The notes beneath the pieces were generated by a model, which saw nothing but the letters and a program-made list of their open reading frames with translations, did no database searches and was not told the origin of the DNA. The translations under genes were made by a program, and so were the position numbers. Of a stretch of DNA of 64,000 bases, positions 47,021 through 60,410 are shown piece by piece (the stretch's first letter is position 1; each line of letters begins with the position of its first letter). Source of the DNA: Letharia columbiana (lineage: Eukaryota > Ascomycota > Lecanoromycetes > Lecanorales > Parmeliaceae). The stretch spans positions 806,001 to 870,000 of the forward strand of contig NW_023501038.1 in NCBI RefSeq assembly GCF_014066305.1. The letters are read 5' to 3'.

Positions 47021-49447
47021 ATGGCTGTTTCTCTTGCAATTTTTCTCTTGGTTCCGTTGTCGTCTGTTAACGCTGCACCTCCGGCGGTCCAAATCTCGAA
47101 TGGCGAGATTCAGCCAGTGGGTACCGCGACTGCTTGCTCGACAATCACAACAACAATCGGTACTAGGATCGACCACGTTCCGGTGCCTTGCTCAGCTTTC
47201 CCACCCGTGTTCACTGAAGAAGTGATCGTGAATGGCACATCTGCATCTCTTGTTATCGGTCCTTCAGGAGATGTCAACTTTGAGAATGAGCCGTGGCTTG
47301 CTCAGCCAACCTCCCTGGCTAATCCTAACAGCCAACTACCAAGTCATCCCTTGGATAGGACAGTTGGTAGTTCCATTTCTTCGCAAATTGGGTCCCCAAA
47401 TTCCAAGAATCAAACGACGAGTTCCTCTTATACCAGTGCCTCTAGCGGCTCACTATCCTCGCAGTCTCAATCTCTAGGCACCGGTAATAATACAGCAAGT
47501 ACCACATCTACTAGTGCTCTAAATGTATCGCTATCCTCGCAGTCTCAATCTCAGATCTCCAGCAGTCCAACCCAGATTTCCAACTCGAACGGTGCATCTG
47601 AAAGCTCGTTTTTGACAAATTTAACTTTATCACCTTCATTTACAGCGAACTCTGGAATCGCCACATCCACTGGGACATCTGCGAGCCTGCCAATCGGTAG
47701 CATATCGTCCCAAAGCTCTGACAGCCAAGCGGTGAATTCCACCCGCACCTCTGCCGAAAGTTCATTATCCACTCAGTCTCGCAGCCTAGAATCTCTGTCG
47801 TCAGGGTCATCAAGAGCTCTGCTGACAGCTTCTCCTGCTTCTTTAACCATCAGTATACCATCGCCGACGACAACCTCTCATGCTCTAACCTCAGGACCAG
47901 GTGGGATTTCTCCAGGCTTTCCTTCGTCAGCTTTTGTTCCCATCGCCACGCCAATAACATCCCTGGACCCTATCGGCCCAGTCGTTAAATCTAGTGCCAG
48001 CGCAGTGCAAAGTTCTATTTCAATCATCATTCCTGTCATTCAATCGTATATCGATAAAACGACTTGCGACTCATGTTCCACGGATGCAGTCAATGCGCTC
48101 AAAGAAGTGCTCCCAATAATCGAAGTACGGTTCGGCAGTGGCCTTTCTCTCTAGAGCGTATGACTGATTGACCAAACAGGAGTTGTCTGATAGTATTGGG
48201 CCCGGACCGTCGCCACATCCATGTAGCGCTAGCCTAAACCTTCTTTCCGACATTTTCAACGCGGTGAAGTGTGCTGCACAGAACGTTGAGAATGCTATAA
48301 GTCACATTGAGGGCGGTGAAGACGATATCGGTGATCTCAAATCGGACGTAACAAATCTCAACGACCTACAAAAACCGCTTGACAATGACGACGAAGACGA
48401 TGATGATGAGTCGCAGTCCGCGCCATCTCAGAGTCAGAGCAACCCAACCCAAAGTCAATCATCAGCGTCGAAAGCCTCGGCTTCTCATGTATCAACTATG
48501 ACTTCATTGACGGCTTCCAAAGTCTCTCTGAGTGCTTCTTCGAGCTTGTCGACAACTGCCTCATCGTCGTCAGGAAGCTGCGCTCTTCCGCCAGTTGTGA
48601 CCCTTCCCCCGGACTCCTTGACCGGGTACGTTTTCTCCAATGTAGTGGTACTGCAGCCTAGTTGTAAGACTGGCTCGAAAGGTCCAAGTAGACCTGGACT
48701 CAGACGACGTCTAAAAATTCAATGGATGGTGAGACAGGAACGCTGACTCTAAGTATCTAGGCCTTCTCAGCCAGATCAGCCAACGTCTGTTATTGTGACT
48801 GGGCTCCCGACATCCGTAACCAGAACTTCTAACACTCTCATCACTGGTACGGTGTCGGTCAGTGGCACCGTAGCTGGCAGTGCACCTGCGACCACCACCC
48901 AGACCGCAAACATCACCCCCGCACCCACCATCTCCTGTTCCCTTCAAAATGCGGATCCAGACCAAGGAATCAACACCAACTACTGCGTCTGCTCTGGTTC
49001 TACCTTCCCCGTGCTCAGTGTCGAAGCAACCGCGACCGGCCCAGGCGCCAGTTGTGCCTACACCTCTCTCCCCAGCGCCAGCACCATCCATCCTACCGCA
49101 AATCTCCCGGTCACTACCAGCAATTGTCAAGTCTGTAGCGTGGGCTTCAACTCGGAGCAGTGTACCCCTCTGCCCAATTGCACGCCCACGTCCGCACCGG
49201 CTTCGACTGCGGCTACTACGACTACGAGCGCCCCTCCGCCTCCATCTTCGCGTAAGTGATCTAATTATGACGAAAGGGGCTTGGGTGTGCGTAATGCTGA
49301 CAAACCCTAGCTCCTGTATGCTCAGCAGGCTTTCATGGGACTGATACGAGCTGTGGAGGTAAGTGCAATGGGGCCAAGGCGAAATGCGAGTGTAGTGAAG
49401 CGGGGTATGAGAGTTTCAACGAGGCTTGTTACTGTACATGCGGATAG
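47021..49447 (+). CDS. Large Ser/Thr-rich secreted protein with Cys-rich C-terminus
   Basis: Proposed exons are 47021-48124, 48180-48663, 48754-49251 and 49311-49447, about 740 aa. ATG 47021 is preferred over 46934 because it starts a signal peptide (MAVSLAIFLLVPLSSVNA). Next come a conserved-looking region (AACSTIT-type, PVPCSAFPPVF), a Ser/Thr/Gln mucin-like stretch to about residue 310, a helical Cys segment (TTCDSCSTDAVNALKEVLP, CSASLNLLSDIFNAVKCAA), an Asp/Glu run, another Ser/Thr linker, a CSLQN...YCVCSG...CAYTSLP segment like those in fungal chitinase-associated and other surface proteins, and a final Cys-rich EGF-like tail (CSAGFHGTDTSCGGKCNG). The 48664-48753 intron is the only join I found that keeps frame, and it is uncertain. 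Probably cell-surface; function unknown. Confidence 0.72.
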
Positions 49448-49667
49448 GGAGACAATCAAGCAATACTTCTGCGGTATGGAAGCGTTTGAGGCATATACGG
49501 AACTATTTACCCCTTGAGTCTTCTTCGGATGGGGATTTGAAATTACGGTTCCTTTATTTCGTTTCCTCCTTGGTGGCGAGCTTGGTTGCCACTGTTTTGG
49601 TAAGAAGCATTGAGTATGCGTAGATGTATCAGAAACGGAGATTGCGGTAATTGTATTATATAAGTGA
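49448..49667. other. 3' region of the secreted protein gene
   Basis: No further coding evidence. Confidence 0.5.
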
Positions 49668-49677
49668 CATCTCTTGA

Positions 49678-50308
49678 GGGCAAATTACAAATTCATACCC
49701 CAAACTATGGAATTCTTACAAATTCATACCCCATCTTACATTTTCATACCCCTCACCAAAAAAATGGGGTATGAATTTGTAAGTTGCCAGTCTTTGGGGT
49801 ATGAATTTGTAAGTTACCATTTCTTGGGGTATGAAAATGTAAGATACCATGTTAGCAGCAGCCCTCACGGGGGGCCCTGCGACGTCCCTACGGGGCCCTA
49901 TTTAGGTCCAAATAGGAGTGTCTGGCTGTCAAGCGCAGAGACCCCCGGGACCAAGCCTTTTTAGCTGAGTTGCTATCATTAGAAGGGTATTTTAGGGTGT
50001 TTCAGGCTATCTACCCCAATTGTTAGTAACCCGAGTTACCGCTAAGTGGTTAAATAGGGGTGTTTACACTTCACGCTGCAGACACCCCTAAGGAGCCCCA
50101 CGGGGCCCCCGGAGGAATAATTCCTAACACCAACCCGCCCTATAGATGGCAACTTACAAAATCATACCCCTATAAATGGTATCTTACAAAATCATACCCC
50201 TGTCAGTGGTATCTTACAAATTCATACCCCATTGGGGTATGAAAATGTAAGATGGGGTATGAATTTGTAAGAATCCCATAGTTTGGGGTATGAAAATGTA
50301 ATTCGCCC
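49678..50308. mobile_element. 631-bp MITE with 75-bp TIRs and 10-bp target duplication
   Basis: Left TIR 49678-49752 and right TIR 50234-50308 pair over 75 bp with about four mismatches; they start GGGCAAATTAC and GGGCGAATTAC. The 10-bp duplication CATCTCTTGA lies at 49668-49677 and 50309-50318. The TIR is built from iterated GGGGTATGAATTTGTAAG-like 18-mers, which also recur internally (about eleven in all, with AAAATGT variants). Long TIRs and a 9-11 bp duplication fit Mutator-like elements. There is no coding capacity and no RIP, so it is young or too short for RIP. The middle carries the small repeat at 49850-49978. Confidence 0.88.
49850..49978. repeat. Small dispersed repeat, unmutated copy
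   Basis: About 129 bp with short inverted ends TGTTAGCA and TGCTATCA. RIP-mutated relatives lie at about 1018-1145 and, reversed, at about 61888-61995 where it interrupts a Gypsy fragment. Shared blocks include CTATTTAG(G/A)T(C/T)(C/T)AAATAGG and AAGC(C/T)TTTTTAGCT-type sequence. It is probably a MITE or SINE-like unit. Confidence 0.65.
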
Positions 50309-50507
50309 CATCTCTTGATCAAAAGGGTCTTCGTATCGTACTTGGCTTTTCTTGATTCTACGGATACAACCGTGTCCGTCACTTGTTCACGACCTTACTT
50401 ACGAGCCTGCGAGAACAGCCCCTCCGGTAGGAGCCCCCAGAGAACCAGCCAAACCGGCAAAGAAATAAAACAATATGAAGACGATTATCTTTATCGTGAT
50501 CACCTTG

Positions 50508-50795
50508 TCAGAAAGGTATCAGCACAGTCTTGAACGAGATCCAGCCACGTTCCCGCGCTTCTTGGTTGATAGCGCTCCATTTCTCGTCTCCAAGCAACTC
50601 CGTGGGACTCATCGCACCCGTTTCAAAGCTAAGTGCAATCCTCTACGGTATCGCTTGCGAAGTAGTCTCTCTGATTCTTGCCATGCCGTACGACAGCATC
50701 TGCACTGCCTCCCAGAGACCGTGATCCCGTAGCTTGACAGTAATAGCAATGCTTAAATCAAGTCCAGGACCCTTCGTCCCGCAATACCGCGACAT
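50508..50795 (-). pseudogene. Remnant of a small gene with one in-frame TAG
   Basis: From ATG at 50795 a 96-codon frame runs to TGA at 50508 with a single internal stop, TAG at 50643-50645, where CAG (Gln) would fit. The translation looks like real protein: DHGLWEAVQMLSYGMARIRE before the stop, LLGDEKWSAINQEARERGW after it. I do not recognise the family. A C-to-T change at CpA is the likely cause. Lying at the border of the RIP block, it may be collateral RIP damage. It could alternatively be an exon of a larger gene. Confidence 0.45.
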
Positions 50796-51399
50796 ATCAG
50801 CTACGTGAGTTTAAGGAGGTTTTGCAACCGATTTCAAAATAACGTTCAAAACCTAAATAGGCAATTATCGAACAATCTAATCACATGCGACAATATTAAC
50901 CCTCGCTTAGCATCGTTTAGCGATCATCTTTTAAGACATTATATTAGCAATATCGAATAAATAATATATAAAGGCGATTTAATTCTTAGACGATAAATTA
51001 ACGTTAAAATATAATAATAAAGTCGAGTTTATAGAGACTAAGAGTAGAGTTAATAATTAGATTAACGGATTCGCGAAAATATTATTACTTAATACGTATA
51101 ATAAAAATTATATTATAAATTAATATATTTAAGATAATAAGTAGAGTCTAGCTCGCTTAATTCTTCTTATATAAATTTTAATTTATAATTATAATTATTT
51201 TTATTTATTATTAATTTATATTTTTAAAAAACTATTAATAATTAACTAGAATATTAAATATTTTAATCTTTTCTAATATTATATAATTATATTTAACTCG
51301 TTATATTATAAAAATCTATTATTTACTTAAAATAAAAAGATAGATTCTTTTAATATACTTAAATATCGTAAAATTTTAATAGAAATAAAAAAGTTATTC
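50796..51399. other. Transition into RIP-mutated block
   Basis: Normal composition to about 50.93 kb, then CpA-free AT-rich sequence. No feature recognised. Confidence 0.5.
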
Positions 51400-53495
51400 T
51401 ATATATTAAACGAGTAAAGGCCTATAAATTAAATTCATAATCATTTTTTTTAATTGAGACTATCGAGTAAATTTTGATAAGCGATCTTTAGTAAGCGATA
51501 TCTGAATTCCTTACGCTTTAATACTTATAAGACTAAATTTAGAAATTCTTTTTTTATCTGAAAGCTCACATTTCGTTCTATAATTTAAAAAAAATCTCAA
51601 AATTTTAATAGAAAACAAAAAAGTTATTTTATGTGTTAATAACGTATATCTAATTTTTGATAAGGAGGTATAAGAAGGCGAGATTTTAATGGTTGCGGAC
51701 GCTAATTTATTTACTCGCGGTGTCTAATTAAAAAGCGTAGACCTATCGAATTAATAATTGGCTACATATATAAATTCAAGGTTTTTAAGCTTAGTTCTAT
51801 CTTATTCTATTATATATACTAATAATATATATCTATTTTTTAATTAAAGCTATTCGACTATCGAGCGAACTTTAATAAGCGATATTTAAATTTCTTACGC
51901 TTTAATAGTTATAAGACTAAATTTAAAAATTCTTTTTTTATCTAAAAGTCTATAATTCGTTCTATATTTGAAAAAAAAATCTTAAAATTTTAATAGAAAA
52001 TAAAAAAGTTATTCTATATATTAATAACGTATATCTATTTTTTTAATAATTACGAATACTAATTTATTTATTCGCGATAATTTAATTAATCTAATTAAAG
52101 AGCGTAGTAAATCTAAATTTATAACTAATTATATATATAAATTTAAGATTTTTAAGCTTAGCTCTATCTTATTCTTTTATATATACTAATAAGAAGAAAA
52201 AAGACGAGAAGAGAGAGAGAGAAGGGTTTAACGTATATATTAGAACTCTTAAATTACTTTAAACGTCTATAAAGATAATCTTTCTTCTTCTTTTTATCTT
52301 TCTATCTTTTTAACTTACTTCTCTCTTCTTACTACTATACTTAAAAATATACTTTACTTATTTTATATATAAATAAGTTTAGGCCTATAAGTTAAATTTA
52401 TAAAAAGTAACGAGTAAAGGCCTATGAATTAAATTCATAATCATTTTTTTTGATTAGGGCTGTCGAGTAAATTTGGTGAGCGAACTTTTGATAGACGACA
52501 TTTAAATTCGTTACCTTTAAACATTCATAAGACTAAATTTAGTAATTCTTTTTTTATCTAAAAGCCCATATTTCGTTCTATAATTTTAAAAAAAAATCTC
52601 AAAATTTTAATAGAAAATAAAAAAGTTATTCTAAAATTAAATAATGTATACCTGTTTTTTGATCAGGGCTGTCCGGCTGTCCGCGATCTTTGGTGAGCGA
52701 ACTTTGGTGAGCGATATTTGAATTCCTTGCGCTTTAATAATTATAAGACTAAATTTCAAAATTCTTAAAAATTCGGAAAGCACAAATGGCGCTTTAAAAT
52801 TTAAAAAAAAATTAAAATTTTAATAGAAAATAAAAAAGTTATTCTATATATTAATAATATATATCTATTTTTTTAATAAGAGAGACGTAAGAGAGCGAGA
52901 TTTTAATAGTTATAAATACTAATTTATTTACTCGCGATAACTTAGCTAGTCTAATTAAAGAGCGTAGTAATTCTAAATTTATAATTAGCTATATATATAA
53001 ATTTAAGATTTTTAAGCTTAACTCTATTTTATTCTTTTATATATACTAACGAGTAAAGATTTATAAATTAAATTTATATTTATTTTTTTAATTAGAGCTA
53101 TCGAGTAAATAGATAAGCGGGCTATCTAGCTATCGAGCGAACTTTAATAAGCGATATCTAAATTTCTTACGCTTTAATAATTATTAAACTAAATTTAAGA
53201 ATTCTTTTTTCTTCTAAAGACTTATATTTCGTTCTATAATTTAAAAAAAAAAAATTTAAATTTAAATAGAAAATAAAAAAATTATTTTAAAATTAAATAA
53301 TATATATCTATTTTTTAATTAGAGCTATTTAATTATATTTCTTTAATAATTATAAATATTAATTTATTTACTCGCGATAATTTAATCGATTTAATTAAAG
53401 AGCGTAATAACTCTAAATTTATAATTAACTATATATATAAATTTAAAATATTTAAGCTTAGCTCTATCTTATTCTTTTATATATACTAATAATTT
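51400..53495 (-). repeat. Tandem and partly overlapping RIP-mutated LTR-like units
   Basis: Several units begin CGAGTAAAGGCCTAT(A/G)AATTAAATTC (about 51411, 52410 and 53047), share TTCTTTTTTTATCTGAAAG and TAATAGAAAA(T/C)AAAAAAGTTATT blocks, and end CTCTATCTTATTCTTTTATA. Shorter copies start near 51840, 52650 and 53310. On the minus strand the unit would begin with TATTAGTATATATAAAAG, an LTR-like start with a TATA box. More copies lie at 60.4-61.4 kb and 62.2-62.8 kb. RIP intensity varies between units: those near 51.5 and 52.6 kb keep TGG and CAC. Confidence 0.7.
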
Positions 53496-53895
53496 TTTAG
53501 CGAGAGAGATTAATAGTTAATATTCGTAAATAGTAAGATTATATAGAAAATAATATATATATAAGTAGATATAGATAGATACTTAAATATATCTAATATT
53601 AAAATAGCTAAGATCTTTCTAAATATATAAATAATTTAGAAAAGACTTCTTAGCGCTAGAAAAACTCTTATATCTAAGCGATATAATTTAAAGTAAAAAC
53701 GAAGCTATATATAGATATTAAGTAAGAGAGAGAATAATAATATAACTCTAAAAGAGAATAATTTAAATAAAGAGTTATTAATATATAATCTAAAAGAGAA
53801 TAATTTAAATAAAGAGTTTACTTTTAATATAATAGCTATATAAATAATACTCGCCATATCTATCTATCTCTCTATTATCGTATATCGTATATTAA
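53496..53895. repeat. RIP-mutated element, left part, interrupted by a nested insertion
   Basis: The 53545-53670 stretch recurs at 56087-56221, and 53740-53890 recurs at 60205-60315. The sequence stops at TATATCGTAT near 53890 and resumes at 55977, so the material between is nested. The outer element is probably an LTR retrotransposon but no coding motif was recognised. Confidence 0.6.
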
Positions 53896-55976
53896 TAATC
53901 TAATTAAAAAGATATAATATATCTTATAAAATATTTTATATTAAGTAATATTATATCGTATTCGAATATAGTATAAGTAGAATTTAAATATTATATTATT
54001 TTTCTAATATAAATTCGAAATCTTAACGATATATTTTACGATATAATATATCTATAATATTATACTATAAAATAATATATATATAAGATATTCTTATTAA
54101 GATTTCTATATTTAGAAGTATAAGTAGCTATTTTAATTATTATTCTAGTTAATTATAGCTATTACTATTATAACTATTACTATTATAGCTATTATTATTA
54201 TAATTATTATTATTATAACTATTACTATTATAATTATTTCTATTATAATTATCTCTATTATAATTACTTTTATTATAGTTATTTCTATTATAATTACTTC
54301 TATTATAACTACTTTTATTATAACTACTTCTATTATAACTATCTCTATTATAACTATTTCTATTATAATTATTACTATTATAATTATTATTATTATAGCT
54401 ATTATTATTATAACTATTACTATTATAGCTATTATATAATAATAAACTATTTTAATAATAAATAGTAATAGTTATAATAGTAATAGCTATAGTAATAGTA
54501 GCTATTAGAATATTAGATATATAATATATAGAACGAATAAATTAATTCTCTAGAATCTCTTCGAGACTAGATTTTAAATATAATATAAAATTATATAATT
54601 AAAGAATATAGTAACTAGAATACGCGAGAGTTATATTTCGATAATAGATATAGTAGTAATAGATATAATAGTAGTAGATATAATAGTAGTAAGTATAATA
54701 GTAATAGATATAATAGTAGTAGATATAGTAATAGTAGATATTAATAATAGTAGTTATAATAGTAATAGTTATAATAGTAATAGCTATTATATTAAATTTA
54801 TTAAATAAATATATCTAAATATAGAAATTTTAGTCGAGATATTTTATATATATATTATTTTATAATATAATATTATAGATATATTATATCGTAAAATATT
54901 TCGTTAAGATCTTATATTATATTAGATATAAAATTATTACTAGTTAAAAAGATATAGTATATTTTATAGAATATTTTATATTAAGTAATATTATATCGTA
55001 CTCGAATATAATATAAATAGAGTTAAATATTATATTATTTTTCTAATATAAATTCGAGATCTTAACGAGATATATTACGATATAGTATATCTATAATATT
55101 ATATTATAGTATAGAATATATATAAGATATTTTAATTAAGATTTCTATATTTAGAAGTATAAGTAGTTTTCTATTTTAATTATTATTCTAATTAATTATA
55201 ACTATTACTATTATATACTATTTTACTATTATTATAATTACTATTATTATAATACATTATAATAAATAACTATTAAAATATTAGATATATTATATATAAA
55301 ATAAACGAATTAATTCTTTAAAATCTCTTCGAGATTAAATTCTAAATATAGTATAAAATTAGATAACTAGAAAATATAATAGCTAGAATAAGCGGAGATT
55401 AAAAATAGAATAGCTAGAATATATAGAGATTATCTTTTAATAGTAGCTATAATAATAATAGTTATAATAATAAGTAATAGTTATAATAGTAATAATGTAA
55501 TAATAATAATAATAGTTATAGTAATAGTAATATAATAGTAATAATTATAATAGTAATAGCTATAGTAGTAATAGCTATAGTAATAAATAATAGTTATAAT
55601 AGTAATAGCTATAATAGATAGTTATAATAGATAGTTATAATAGTAATAATTATTATATTAAATTTATTAGCTATTAATTAGAATAATAATTAGAATAACT
55701 ATTTTATATATTTAAATATAGAAATTTTAATCGAAATATCTTATATATATACTATATTTAATTTAGTTTTATAATATATTTTATTAAGATTTTATATTAT
55801 ATTAGATATAAATCTATATAAATATTAATATTTTATATTATATTAGAGTATAATATAATAAATTAATATCTTATATTATATTATATCTTTTTAACTAGTA
55901 GAAATTATATAAATCTTAATAACTTATATTATATTAGAGTATAATATAATAAATTAATATTTTATATTATATTATA
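53896..55976. mobile_element. Two palindromic, microsatellite-armed foldback elements
   Basis: A 220-bp unit (AAAAGATATA ... TTAGAAGTATAAGTAG) occurs forward at about 53905-54125 and 54955-55170 and reversed at about 54800-54940 and 55690-55800. Between each forward and reverse unit lie arms of (CTATTATTATTATAA)-type repeats and their reverse complement (54130-54435 against 54450-54790; shorter in the second). Each half could fold back on itself. All sequence is RIP-type AT-rich. Confidence 0.65.
54130..54435. repeat. 15-bp (CTATTACTATTATAA)-type microsatellite
   Basis: About 20 imperfect units with ACT, ATT and TCT variants; the reverse-complement type follows at 54450-54530 and 54640-54790. 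Confidence 0.85.
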
Positions 55977-58900
55977 TATATCGTATAATAATAAAACGAC
56001 TAATTAAATAGTTATTAACGCTATAGTCTTATAATAGACTTATTAATCTATAATTCTATTATTACGATTAATACTTATAAATAATAAGACTATATAGAAA
56101 ATAAATATATATATAAATAGATATAGATAGATATTTAAGTATATCTAATACTAAGATAGCTAAGATCTTTTTAAATATATAAATAATTTAAAAAAGATCT
56201 CTTAGCGCTAGAAAAACTCTTAAATAATCTAAAACGTTATTTAAAAAGAGCGAAGATCTTAAAGAGAATTTTTAATAATATTTATTATAGTAAGTAGTAG
56301 AGACTAATAATACTAGCGCGAATAAGTTAAAAGATATTAATATTATAATAATACTTTAAATATATAAATTAAATAAATAATAATATATAGATAATAAAAA
56401 TCTAACTTTTAACGATCTAATAATTAAATCTCGTTATTATTAAGATCGACGTTATATATTAATATTATAATCTCTTTATAAAAAAGAAAATTTAAGTAAT
56501 AACTCTTAATATTAAGTAATATTAATATCTCGCGAAGGTTATTAATAACGATATTTCTAATAAAAAAGAAATTCTTTAATTAAAATAGCGATATATTAGA
56601 TAGAGCTTTTTATCTAAAAAGATAATATAAGACTTTAACTACGTATACGTTATTATCTAATATAATTATTATAAATATAATTCTATAACGAAATAAGTTT
56701 ATTTTAAACGCTAAAAGTATAAGTTTTAGATAATTATCGAATAATCTTATTAAGCGACGTATAAGAAACTATTCATCGAAGTTCTTTTATTAAAAATCTC
56801 GCTTATTATAAATAAATTTATTTATATATATTATATAGAAATATTATAAAGATAAGATAAAAGAAGATATATAGAGTCGCTTTAATATAGATTAACTTAT
56901 TAAAATAAGAAAGAATTTAAAGTAATAGATTCTTAATAATTAAACGTCTTTCTTTTATATTAGCTTCGCTACGAAAATATTAATTATTTATAATAATATA
57001 TTATAATTAAGAATAGTAAAATATTAAGAGATTATCGAACTCTATATTTATATAGACTAATCTAAGATTAATAAGATATATCTTTATAGACTTTAACTTA
57101 ACGCGATAAGTACTTAGATTAATAATTTAGCTTATAAGAGTATTTATAGTTATTAAAAAAAAAGATTAAATCTCTATTAATACGTAATAGATAGTATAGA
57201 ATCTTATTAAAGTTATATATATCTTTTTAATTTTAATAGTAAGCTCTTATTAGAGAAGTTATATAATTTCTTAGAGTAGTATAATCTAATTATATTAATA
57301 TTCTAATAAGTTCTACTTTATTTTAGCGGAGATATAAGATCTTTTAACTATAAATATTTATTAGCGATTTTTTAATATTAAAAATATAATAGATTATTAA
57401 TTAGCTAGTTAATCTTTATAGATATTTAAATAAATACTATTATAATATTATAAGTTATTATTAATAAAGTTATATCGCGTAATAAAACTATAACTAGCTT
57501 ATATATAAAGAATTTATATAATTTATTAATATATACGTTATTATTATAGTAGAGAATTAAGCGAGATTTTTATAATTAATATAATTATAGCTTTATCGCG
57601 TAATAAATAATCTTTATTTCTTTAAATTATATATCTTTAAAATAATAATATATAACTATTTTAATATTAAAAATATTTTTAAATTAAATTAATTAAATAT
57701 AATTAGAATAATTAAGAATATAATCTCTTATATTAAACTTTTTAAATATATTAATTTATATATATTATATAATTTAATTATTAACGTAACGTATTAAGAT
57801 AACGCTATTTTAATATTTTAAAAAGATATTTTACTATAATAAGTTTATTCTTATATTATCTATAATTTATATAATTACTATAAATCTTCGAAGGATATAA
57901 AGAAATCGCTTTAAGAATACTCTTTTTAAAATTATAATTTTAATAGTAAAAGAGAGAAAGCTAATTGCTAATTTAAGCTTCTAGTATAAAATAATTACTC
58001 TTTTTAAAAGATTTTTAACTATAATTCTTATCTTAATTAGTTTATTTAAAAAGAGTTTTATCTATATATAAATATTATTAAATTTAATTTCTAGAAACTC
58101 GACTATATAATTTATAATATCTTTTATATAATTAATTTAAAGATTTAATTCGCTATATAACTAGTCGAACTATTAAATATATATAATTATATTATTATCT
58201 AGTAAAAGAATTATAAAGAAATTATTTAGATAATAAAGTATTACTTTCTATAAAAGAATCGTAATTAAAATTTAAATAAGAGTCTTTATAAATAAATTAA
58301 ATAGAAATAATAATATATATAGCTTAAATAATAGATATTATTTCTTTTTAATAGCGTTTATTATAATTAAGATTTAATAGCTATTAATTAAATATAGTAA
58401 CGAATATATATCTAAAAACGTCTTTAAGATCTCTTTTAACAAATTAAGCCTTTAAATCTTTCTATAATAATACTATTACTACGTTATTATATATAATATA
58501 TTTTAATATACTCTACTTCGTTTAAATATTATTATTAATTAAATAGCTATATAAAAATAAGAGGTTATAAATTTATCTCTAATCTTTATTATATTTTAAT
58601 ATTAAATCAAATAGCGAATAAATGTATTATAACTTATTTTAAAAATTAATCTTAATTAGATAATACTATTAAAGCTATTTTTAAAGATTTATTAATAATA
58701 TTTAGAGTACTTAATATATTAATAAATAATTTTAATTATAATAGACGAAGATATAGTTTTAAATATCTATCTTAATACTCTTTTAAAGAATAATCGAAAT
58801 AATCTTAATAAATATTAGATTTAAATAATCGTTTAACTATTTAAATTAATTATTAATTATTAATAATTTCTAATAAAGTAAATTCGAGTTTAATAGATTA

Positions 58901-60410
58901 TATAGCGTATATAGAAATCTTTTAGATATATATTATAGCGATTAAGATATCTATAAGTATTTTAGAAGTTATTTTATTTTAATAATATAATTATTTAGTA
59001 GTAATTAATTAAAGCTATTTATAACTAGATTTAAGATCTTAGAATATTTATCTATTAAATAATTTTATTAATAAACTATATAGATATATAAATAGATATA
59101 GCGCTCGCGAAAATAGCTACCTCTATTAAAATTCTTATAAATTCTAATTTCTTTAATAATAATAGACTTATTAAAACTAGATATATTAGTATTTAGCTTA
59201 CTATTATCTATATAAATTTCTTTAAATATAAAAAGATCTCTATAACTCTAATTATTCGCTTTTTAAATCTTAAGATTATTTTAATTATTTTAAATATATA
59301 TAATAATAAAGACGAGATAATAAGCGAGAATAGAGTTAAATCTATAGATAAGAGGTAGTCGTAATAGACGAATAGTATACGTATAAAGAGTCTTATTTAA
59401 GTCTTTCTTTATATTTATATAAATAAAGCGATTAGCGATTATCGAGTATATAAGAAAATAATATATTATATAATTATAGTTATTAATATTCTTATTCTCT
59501 TTAATTAAAATAATATATATATAAATTAATTTAGCGAAGTTTTTAGTCTTAAAGGTCTTAAAGAAGATTTACTTAAAGTACTTAATATTTATACTTCGAA
59601 ATCTTTTAATAATATTAAGAAAGAGCTTCTTATCTTTCGAGTAACGAAATAAAATCTCTCTTCTTTTCTTCTAGTTCGACTTAGAGTTAAATAATAAATT
59701 CGATATATTTAAGTAATAATAACGATAATTATAGCTATAACGATAATAATAATAATATAACTTATATATCTAATACTCGTAATAATAGTATTAGTTTCGC
59801 TTCTCTTAAATCTTAAATAGCTGAATTATTAATTCTTAAAGATCTACTTTAATAGTAGATGAGAGCATTTTATCGATTTAATTCGAGTTTATAATACTCG
59901 ATAATATTTCGTATATGAGGATCTTCTCGCGGAAAGAAGGTATTTTAATCTTAATAGCCTTAAAAGTCTTTTTAATCTTAAGGGCCTTATTAGCCTTATT
60001 AGCTACGTTAAAGATCTTTTTAATAATCTTAAAGACGAGAATAATACGTTTAGTCGCTTTTTTAAACTTAATAGTAATAGCGAAAACTATTATAAAGTAT
60101 ATAAGAGTATAGAGTATATTTATAATTATTAAATTATACTTATAATAGTTAAATAAAGACTAATATATATAGACTTAACTATAAAAAGAAGAAGAATAAT
60201 AATATAACTCTAAAAGAGAATAATTCGAATAAAGAGTCTATTATTAATATAGTAGCTATATAAATAATACTCGCTATATTCATCTATCTCTCTATTATCG
60301 TATATCGTATAGTCGTATAATAATAAAACGACTAATTAAATAGCTACTAACGCTATAGTCTTATAATAAATCTATTAATCTATAGTTTTACTATTACGAA
60401 TTTAAATCGA
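55977..60410. repeat. RIP-mutated retroelement-like block
   Basis: The sequences at 55977-56050 and 60310-60405 (CGTATAATAATAAAACGACT ... TTACGA) are direct repeats like LTR ends, 4.3 kb apart. The interior is too mutated for me to assign a family. The 65-codon Ile/Leu-rich frame at 59915-60112 is a chance frame on the strand opposite to plausible coding direction. Confidence 0.55.

Noticed and set aside
59915..60112. 65-codon Leu/Ile-rich frame in the AT block
   Set aside because: Composition is what chance gives in AT-rich RIP DNA; no conserved motif.
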